From Glandiceps talaboti (taxonomy: Eukaryota > Hemichordata > Enteropneusta > Spengelidae): 64,000 bases of DNA. Under the pieces are notes generated by a model, which was not told where the DNA came from, made no database searches, and saw nothing but the letters and a program-made list of their open reading frames with translations. Of the stretch, positions 54,614 to 64,000 are shown piece after piece (positions within the stretch are counted from its first letter, which is position 1; each line of letters starts with the position of its first letter). A program made the translations under genes and the position numbers. The DNA is taken from positions 28,404,630 to 28,468,629 of the forward strand of contig NC_135554.1 of the NCBI RefSeq assembly GCF_964340395.1, written 5' to 3'.

Positions 54614-57600
54614 ATGATATCTGACCGATGTATTCTCACTTTCTGTGGGTTATCACTTAATGTTATGGCAGGATGTATTCATTCAAGGATATCTGACCGA
54701 TGTATTCTGACTTTCTGTGGGTTATCACTTAATGCTATGGCAGGATGTATTCATTCAATGATATCTGACCGATGTATTCTGACTTTCTGTGTGTAATCAC
54801 TTAATGCTACGGCAGGATGTATTCATTCAATGATATCTGACCGATGTATTCTGACTTTCTGTGGGTTATCACTTAATGCTATGGCAGGATGTATTCATTC
54901 AAGGATATCTGACCGATGTATTCTGACTTTCTGTGGGTTATCACTTAATGCTACGACAGGATGTATTCATTCAATGATATCTGACCGATGTATTCTGACT
55001 TTCTGTGGGTTATCACTTAATGCTATGGCAGGATGTATTCATTCAATGATATCTGACCGATGTATTCTGACTTTCTGTGGGTTATCACTTAATGCTACGG
55101 CAGGATGTATTCATTCAATGATATCTGACCGATGTATTCTCACTTTCTGTGGGTTATCACTTAATGCTACGGCAGGATGTATTCATTCAATGATATCTGA
55201 CCGATGTATTCTGACCTTCTATGGGTTATCACTTAATGCTACGGCAGGATGTATTCATTCAATGATATCTGACCGATGTATTCTGACTTTCTGTGGGTTA
55301 TCACTTAATGTTATGGCAGGATGTATTCATTCAATGATATCTGACCGATGTATTCTGACTTTCTGTGGGTTATCACTTAATGTTATGGCAGGATGTATTC
55401 ATTCAATGATATCTGACCGATGTATTCTGACTTTATGTGGGTTATCACTTAATGCTACGGCAGGATGTATTCATTCAATGATATCTGACCGATGTATTCT
55501 GACTTTCTGTGGGTTATCACTTAATGCTACGACAGGATGTATTCATTCAATGATATCTGACCGATGTATTCTGACTTTCTATGGGTTATCACTTAATGTT
55601 ATGGCAGGATGTATTCATTCAATGATATCTGACCGATGTATTCTCAGGTTATCACTTAATGCTACGGCAGGATGTATTCATTCAATGATATCTGACCGAT
55701 GTATTCTGACTTTCTATGGGTTATCACTTAATGCTACGGCAGGATGTATTCATTCAATGATATCTGACCGATGTATTCTCACTTTCTGTGGGTTATCACT
55801 TAATGCTACGACAGGATGTATTCATTCAATGATATCTGACCGATGTATTCTGACTTTCTGTGTGTTATCACTTAATGCTACGACAGGATGTATTCATTCA
55901 ATGATATCTGACCGATGTATTCTCAGGTTATCACTTAATGCTACGACAGGATGTATTCATTCAATGATATCTGACCGATGTATTCTCACTTTCTGTGTGT
56001 AATCACTTAATGCTACGGCAGGATGTATTCATTCAATGATATCTGACCGATGTATTTTGACTTTCTGTGGGTTATCACTTAATGCTACGGCAGGATGTAT
56101 TCATTCAATGATATCTGACCGATGTATTCTGACTTTCTGTGGGTTATCACTTAATGCTACGACAGGATGTATTCATTCAATGATATCTGACCGATGTATT
56201 CTGACTTTCTGTGGGTTATCACTTAATGCTACGGCAGGATGTATTCATTCAATGATATCTGACCGATGTATTCTCAGGTTATCACTTAATGCTACGACAG
56301 GATGTATTCATTCAATGATATCTGACCGATGTATTCTCACTTTCTGTGGGTTATCACTTAATGCTACGACAGGATGTATTCATTCAATGATATCTGACCG
56401 ATGTATTCTGACTTTCTGTGGGTTATCACTTAATGCTATGGCAGGATGTATTCATTCAATGATATCTGACCGATGTATTCTGACTTTCTGTGGGTTATCA
56501 CTTAATGTTATGGCAGGATGTATTCATTCAATGATATCTGACCGATGTATTCTCACTTCCTGTGGGTTATCACTTAATGTTATGGCAGGATGTATTCATT
56601 CAATGATATCTGACCGATGTATTCTCACTTTCTGTGGGTTATCACTTAATGTTATGGCAGGATGTATTCATTCAATGATATCTGACCGATGTATTCTCAC
56701 TTTCTGTGGGTTATCACTTAATGTTATGGCAGGATGTATTCATTCAATGATATCTGACCGATGTATTCTGACTTTCTGTGGGTTATCACTTAATGCTACG
56801 GCAGGATGTATTCATTCAATGATATCTGACCGATGTATTCTGACTTTCTGTGGGTTATCACTTAATGCTACGACAGGATGTATTCATTCAATGATATCTG
56901 ACCGATGTATTCTGACTTTCTGTAGGTTATCACTTAATGCTACGACAGGATGTATTCATTCAATGATATCTGACCGATGTATTCTGACTTTCTGTGGGTA
57001 ATAACTTAATGCTACGGCAGGATGTATTCATTCAATGATATCTGACCGATGTATTCTGACTTTCTGTGGGTTATCACTTAATGCTACGGCAGGATGTATT
57101 CATTCAATGATATCTGACCGATGTATTCTGACTTTCTGTGGGTAATCACTTAATGCTACGGCAGGATGTATTCATTCAATGATATCTGACCGATGTATTC
57201 TGACTTTCTGTGGGTTATCACTTAATGCTACGGCAGGATGTATTCATTCAATGATATCTGACCGATGTATTCTGACTTTCTGTGGGTTATCACTTAATGC
57301 TATGGCAGGATGTATTCATTCAATGATATCTGACCGATGTATTCTGACTTTCTGTGGGTTATCACTTAATGTTATGGCAGGATGTATTCATTCAATGATA
57401 TCTGACCGATGTATTCTGACTTTCTGTGGGTTATCACTTAATGCTACGGCAGGATGTATTCATTCAATGATATCTGACCGATGTATTCTGACTTTCTGTG
57501 GGTTATCACTTAATGCTACGGCAGGATGTATTCATTCAATGATATCTGACCGATGTATTCCGACTTTCTGTGGGTAATCACTTAATGTTATGGCAGGATG

Positions 57601-60600
57601 TATTCATTCAATGATATCTGACCGATGTATTCTGACTTTCTGTGGGTTATCACTTAATGTTATGGCAGGATGTATTCATTCAATGATATCTGACCGATGT
57701 ATTCTGACTTTCTGTGTGTAATCACTTAATGCTACAACAGGATGTATTCATTCAATGATATCTGACCGATGTATTCTGACTTTCTGTGGGTTATCACTTA
57801 ATGTTATGGCAGGATGTATTCATTCAAGGATATCTGACCGATGTATTCTGACTTTCTGTGGGTTATCACTTAATGTTATGGCAGGATGTATTCATTCAAT
57901 GATATCTGACCGATGTATTCTGACTTTCTGTGTGTAATCACTTAATGCTACGACAGGATGTATTCATTCAATGATATCTGACCGATGTATTCTGACTTTC
58001 TGTGGGTTATCACTTAATGTTATGGCAGGATGTATTCATTCAAGGATATCTGACCGATGTATTCTGACTTTCTGTGGGTTATCACTTAATGCTATGGCAG
58101 GATGTATTCATTCAATGATATCTGACCGATGTATTCTGACTTTCTGTGTGTAATCACTTAATGCTACGGCAGGATGTATTCATTCAATGATATCTGACCG
58201 ATGTATTCTGACTTTCTGTGGGTTATCACTTAATGCTATGGCAGGATGTATTCATTCAAGGATATCTGACCGATGTATTCTGACTTTCTGTGGGTTATCA
58301 CTTAATGCTACGACAGGATGTATTCATTCAATGATATCTGACCGATGTATTCTGACTTTCTGTGGGTTATCACTTAATGCTATGGCAGGATGTATTCATT
58401 CAATGATATCTGACCGATGTATTCTGACTTTCTGTGGGTTATCACTTAATGCTACGGCAGGATGTATTCATTCAATGATATCTGACCGATGTATTCTCAC
58501 TTTCTGTGGGTTATCACTTAATGCTACGGCAGGATGTATTCATTCAATGATATCTGACCGATGTATTCTGACCTTCTATGGGTTATCACTTAATGCTACG
58601 GCAGGATGTATTCATTCAATGATATCTGACCGATGTATTCTGACTTTCTGTGGGTTATCACTTAATGTTATGGCAGGATGTATTCATTCAATGATATCTG
58701 ACCGATGTATTCTGACTTTCTGTGGGTTATCACTTAATGTTATGGCAGGATGTATTCATTCAATGATATCTGACCGATGTATTCTGACTTTCTGTGGGTT
58801 ATCACTTAATGCTACGGCAGGATGTATTCATTCAATGATATCTGACCGATGTATTCTGACTTTCTGTGGGTTATCACTTAATGCTACGACAGGATGTATT
58901 CATTCAATGATATCTGACCGATGTATTCTGACTTTCTATGGGTTATCACTTAATGTTATGGCAGGATGTATTCATTCAATGATATCTGACCGATGTATTC
59001 TCAGGTTATCACTTAATGCTACGGCAGGATGTATTCATTCAATGATATCTGACCGATGTATTCTGACTTTCTATGGGTTATCACTTAATGCTACGGCAGG
59101 ATGTATTCATTCAATGATATCTGACCGATGTATTCTCACTTTCTGTGGGTTATCACTTAATGCTACGGCAGGATGTATTCATTCAATGATATCTGACCGA
59201 TGTATTCTCACTTTCTGTGGGTTATCACTTAATGCTACGACAGGATGTATTCATTCAATGATATCTGACCGATGTATTCTGACTTTCTGTGTGTTATCAC
59301 TTAATGCTACGACAGGATGTATTCATTCAATGATATCTGACCGATGTATTCTCACTTTCTGTGGGTTATCACTTAATGCTACGGCAGGATGTATTCATTC
59401 AATGATATCTGACCGATGTATTTTGACTTTCTGTGGGTTATCACTTAATGCTACGACAGGATGTATTCATTCAATGATATCTGACCGATGTATTCTCAGG
59501 TTATCACTTAATGCTACGACAGGATGTATTCATTCAATGATATCTGACCGATGTATTCTCACTTTCTGTGTGTAATCACTTAATGCTACGGCAGGATGTA
59601 TTCATTCAATGATATCTGACCGATGTATTTTGACTTTCTGTGCGTTATCACTTAATGCTACGGCAGGATGTATTCATTCAATGATATCTGACCGATGTAT
59701 TCTGATTTTCTGTGGGTTATCACTTAATGCTACGACAGGATGTATTCATTCAATGATATCTGACCGATGTATTCTGACTTTCTGTGGGTTATCACTTAAT
59801 GCTACGGCAGGATGTATTCATTCAATGATATCTGACCGATGTATTCTCAGGTTATCACTTAATGCTACGACAGGATGTATTCATTCAATGATATCTGACT
59901 GATGTATTCTCACTTTCTGTGGGTTATCACTTAATGCTACGACAGGATGTATTCATTCAATGATATCTGACCGATGTATTCTGACTTTCTGTGGGTTATC
60001 ACTTAATGCTATGGCAGGATGTATTCATTCAATGATATCTGACCGATGTATTCTGACTTTCTGTGGGTTATCACTTAATGTTATGGCAGGATGTATTCAT
60101 TCAATGATATCTGACCGATGTATTCTCACTTCCTGTGGGTTATCACTTAATGTTATGGCAGGATGTATTCATTCAATGATATCTGACCGATGTATTCTCA
60201 CTTTCTGTGGGTTATCACTTAATGTTATGGCAGGATGTATTCATTCAATGATATCTGACCGATGTATTCTCACTTTCTGTGGGTTATCACTTAATGTTAT
60301 GGCAGGATGTATTCATTCAATGATATCTGACCGATGTATTCTGACTTTCTGTGGGTTATCACTTAATGCTACGGCAGGATGTATTCATTCAATGATATCT
60401 GACCGATGTATTCTGACTTTCTGTGGGTTATCACTTAATGCTACGACAGGATGTATTCATTCAATGATATCTGACCGATGTATTCTGACTTTCTATGGGT
60501 TATCACTTAATGTTATGGCAGGATGTATTCATTCAATGATATCTGACCGATGTATTCTCAGGTTATCACTTAATGCTACGGCAGGATGTATTCATTCAAT

Positions 60601-63600
60601 GATATCTGACCGATGTATTCTGACTTTCTATGGGTTATCACTTAATGCTACGGCAGGATGTATTCATTCAATGATATCTGACCGATGTATTCTCACTTTC
60701 TGTGGGTTATCACTTAATGCTACGGCAGGATGTATTCATTCAATGATATCTGACCGATGTATTCTGACTTTCTGTGGGTTATCACTTAATGCTACGACAG
60801 GATGTATTCATTCAATGATATCTGACCGATGTATTCTGACTTTCTGTGGGTTATCACTTAATGCTACGGCAGGATGTATTCATTCAATGATATCTGACCG
60901 ATGTATTCTCAGGTTATCACTTAATGCTACGACAGGATGTATTCATTCAATGATATCTGACCGATGTATTCTCACTTTCTGTGGGTTATCACTTAATGCT
61001 ACGACAGGATGTATTCATTCAATGATATCTGACCGATGTATTCTGACTTTCTGTGGGTTATCACTTAATGCTACGACAGGATGTATTCATTCAATGATAT
61101 CTGACCGATGTATTCTGACTTTCTGTAGGTTATCACTTAATGCTACGACAGGATGTATTCATTCAATGATATCTGACCGATGTATTCTGACTTTCTGTGG
61201 GTAATAACTTAATGCTACGGCAGGATGTATTCATTCAATGATATCTGACCGATGTATTCTGACTTTCTGTGGGTTATCACTTAATGCTACGGCAGGATGT
61301 ATTCATTCAATGATATCTGACCGATGTATTCTGACTTTCTGTGGGTAATCACTTAATGCTACGGCAGGATGTATTCATTCAATGATATCTGACCGATGTA
61401 TTCTGACTTTCTGTGGGTTATCACTTAATGCTACGGCAGGATGTATTCATTCAATGATATCTGACCGATGTATTCTGACTTTCTGTGGGTTATCACTTAA
61501 TGCTATGGCAGGATGTATTCATTCAATGATATCTGACCGATGTATTCTGACTTTCTGTGGGTTATCACTTAATGTTATGGCAGGATGTATTCATTCAATG
61601 ATATCTGACCGATGTATTCTGACTTTCTGTGGGTTATCACTTAATGCTACGGCAGGATGTATTCATTCAATGATATCTGACCGATGTATTCTGACTTTCT
61701 GTGGGTTATCACTTAATGCTACGGCAGGATGTATTCATTCAATGATATCTGACCGATGTATTCCGACTTTCTGTGGGTAATCACTTAATGTTATGGCAGG
61801 ATGTATTCATTCAATGATATCTGACCGATGTATTCTGACTTTCTGTGGGTTATCACTTAATGTTATGGCAGGATGTATTCATTCAATGATATCTGACCGA
61901 TGTATTCTGACTTTCTGTGTGTAATCACTTAATGCTACAACAGGATGTATTCATTCAATGATATCTGACCGATGTATTCTGACTTTCTGTGGGTTATCAC
62001 TTAATGTTATGGCAGGATGTATTCATTCAAGGATATCTGACCGATGTATTCTGACTTTCTGTGGGTTATCACTTAATGTTATGGCAGGATGTATTCATTC
62101 AATGATATCTGACCGATGTATTCTGACTTTCTGTGGGTTATCACTTAATGCTACGGCAGGATGTATTCATTCAATGATATCTGACCGATGTATTCTGACT
62201 TTCTGTGGGTTATCACTTAATGCTACGGCAGGATGTATTCATTCAATGATATCTGACCGATGTATTCCGACTTTCTGTGGGTAATCACTTAATGTTATGG
62301 CAGGATGTATTCATTCAATGATATCTGACCGATGTATTCTGACTTTCTGTGGGTTATCACTTAATGTTATGGCAGGATGTATTCATTCAATGATATCTGA
62401 CCGATGTATTCTGACTTTCTGTGTGTAATCACTTAATGCTACAACAGGATGTATTCATTCAATGATATCTGACCGATGTATTCTGACTTTCTGTGGGTTA
62501 TCACTTAATGTTATGGCAGGATGTATTCATTCAAGGATATCTGACCGATGTATTCTGACTTTCTGTGGGTTATCACTTAATGTTATGGCAGGATGTATTC
62601 ATTCAATGATATCTGACCGATGTATTCTGACTTTCTGTGTGTAATCACTTAATGCTACGACAGGATGTATTCATTCAATGATATCTGACCGATGTATTCT
62701 GACTTTCTGTGGGTTATCACTTAATGTTATGGCAGGATGTATTCATTCAAGGATATCTGACCGATGTATTCTGACTTTCTGTGGGTTATCACTTAATGCT
62801 ATGGCAGGATGTATTCATTCAATGATATCTGACCGATGTATTCTGACTTTCTGTGTGTAATCACTTAATGCTACGGCAGGATGTATTCATTCAATGATAT
62901 CTGACCGATGTATTCTGACTTTCTGTGGGTTATCACTTAATGCTATGGCAGGATGTATTCATTCAAGGATATCTGACCGATGTATTCTGACTTTCTGTGG
63001 GTTATCACTTAATGCTACGACAGGATGTATTCATTCAATGATATCTGACCGATGTATTCTGACTTTCTGTGGGTTATCACTTAATGCTATGGCAGGATGT
63101 ATTCATTCAATGATATCTGACCGATGTATTCTGACTTTCTGTGGGTTATCACTTAATGCTACGGCAGGATGTATTCATTCAATGATATCTGACCGATGTA
63201 TTCTCACTTTCTGTGGGTTATCACTTAATGCTACGGCAGGATGTATTCATTCAATGATATCTGACCGATGTATTCTGACCTTCTATGGGTTATCACTTAA
63301 TGCTACGGCAGGATGTATTCATTCAATGATATCTGACCGATGTATTCTGACTTTCTGTGGGTTATCACTTAATGTTATGGCAGGATGTATTCATTCAATG
63401 ATATCTGACCGATGTATTCTGACTTTCTGTGGGTTATCACTTAATGTTATGGCAGGATGTATTCATTCAATGATATCTGACCGATGTATTCTGACTTTCT
63501 GTGGGTTATCACTTAATGCTACGGCAGGATGTATTCATTCAATGATATCTGACCGATGTATTCTGACTTTCTGTGGGTTATCACTTAATGCTACGACAGG

Positions 63601-64000
63601 ATGTATTCATTCAATGATATCTGACCGATGTATTCTGACTTTCTATGGGTTATCACTTAATGTTATGGCAGGATGTATTCATTCAATGATATCTGACCGA
63701 TGTATTCTCAGGTTATCACTTAATGCTACGGCAGGATGTATTCATTCAATGATATCTGACCGATGTATTCTGACTTTCTATGGGTTATCACTTAATGCTA
63801 CGGCAGGATGTATTCATTCAATGATATCTGACCGATGTATTCTCACTTTCTGTGGGTTATCACTTAATGCTACGGCAGGATGTATTCATTCAATGATATC
63901 TGACCGATGTATTCTCACTTTCTGTGGGTTATCACTTAATGCTACGACAGGATGTATTCATTCAATGATATCTGACCGATGTATTCTGACTTTCTGTGTG
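54614..64000 (+). repeat. Recent 13608-bp-offset copy of 41006-50392
   Basis: The variant order from about 41006 to 50392 recurs from 54614 to the window edge, including rare private variants (ACTTTATGTGGG, GCTACAACAGG and ATCTGACTGATG). Offset 13608 is 191 units, 16 of them 63 bp. At least 9.4 kb is involved, and the copy may continue beyond the window. Confidence 0.88.

Larger units (their letters stand above)
18187..64000 (+). repeat. 72-bp satellite array, about 640 units, open at right edge
   Basis: Head-to-tail units run TAATCACTTAATGCTACGGC, AGGATGTATTCATTCAATGA, TATCTGACCGATGTATTCTC, ACTTTCTGTGTG. A partial unit starts at about 18187 and the first full one at 18209. From there, 45792 bp equals exactly 608 units of 72 bp plus 32 of 63 bp, so no other net indel exists. 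Common variable unit positions are 2 (A/T), 14 (C/T), 17 (C/T), 19 (G/A), 38 (T/G), 58 (C/T), 60 (C/G), 68 (G/A), 70 (G/A) and 71 (T/G). The 63-bp units lack positions 62-70. One of six frames is open in most units (LSLNATAGCIHS, MISDRCILTFCG) but is closed whenever position 2 is A, which recurs throughout. I call it noncoding satellite DNA. Its true right end and chromosomal setting are unknown. Confidence 0.98.

Noticed and set aside
18317-62860. Dozens of plus-strand open reading frames of 60-462 codons with a 24-residue repeat
   Set aside because: They follow from the 72-bp period. They have no shared start context and are stopped by recurrent TAA units. There is no signal peptide or stable architecture, and the variants ignore codon position.
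18187-64000. CRISPR-like array
   Set aside because: Repeats are contiguous with no unique spacers, the unit is 72 bp, and the surrounding genes are animal genes with introns.

Overview
The window is animal nuclear DNA: AT-rich, with spliced genes, many microsatellites, dispersed repeats and a very large satellite array. Gene content (condensin SMC2, diphthamide synthase DPH2, an IL-1R-type TIR domain) and the style of the dispersed repeats suggest a marine invertebrate. I cannot name the species from sequence alone.

Region 1 (1-4952, minus strand) holds the first seven coding exons of SMC2, about 340 residues: the N-terminal ATPase head with Walker A and Q-loop, and the start of the first coiled coil. 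The rest of the gene lies left of the window. Its introns carry microsatellites, a 51-53 bp minisatellite and a probable retroelement 3' end. Region 2 (about 4953-5147) is a short head-to-head promoter shared with DPH2. Region 3 (5936-10311, plus strand) is a complete DPH2 of six coding exons and 509 codons. Its introns hold a 460-bp foldback element and a 390-bp element with 10-bp terminal inverted repeats. Region 4 (about 10312-16550) is repeat-rich DNA between convergent genes, with a 33-copy 58-bp minisatellite and a tRNA-derived SINE. Region 5 (16654-17673, minus strand) holds the last two exons of a gene whose TIR domain resembles the IL-1 receptor family. Its upstream exons are not in the window.

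Region 6 (about 18187 to the right edge) is a single head-to-tail satellite array with a 72-bp unit. From 18209 to 64000 the length fits exactly 640 units: 608 of 72 bp and 32 of a 63-bp variant lacking 9 bp. The array runs off the window. Units differ mainly at about ten positions, and blocks of many units have been copied repeatedly (offsets of 7740, 7533, 13608, 4707, 3627 and 1584 bp). This gives a nested higher-order structure. Long open reading frames here are a by-product of a unit length divisible by three; recurrent stop-bearing units argue against a protein.

SMC2 and DPH2 are housekeeping genes with no direct pathway link; they share a promoter region. The TIR gene is an innate-immunity-type receptor fragment. 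If it is intact, the 46-kb array must lie in one of its introns. That is the most interesting structural question here.
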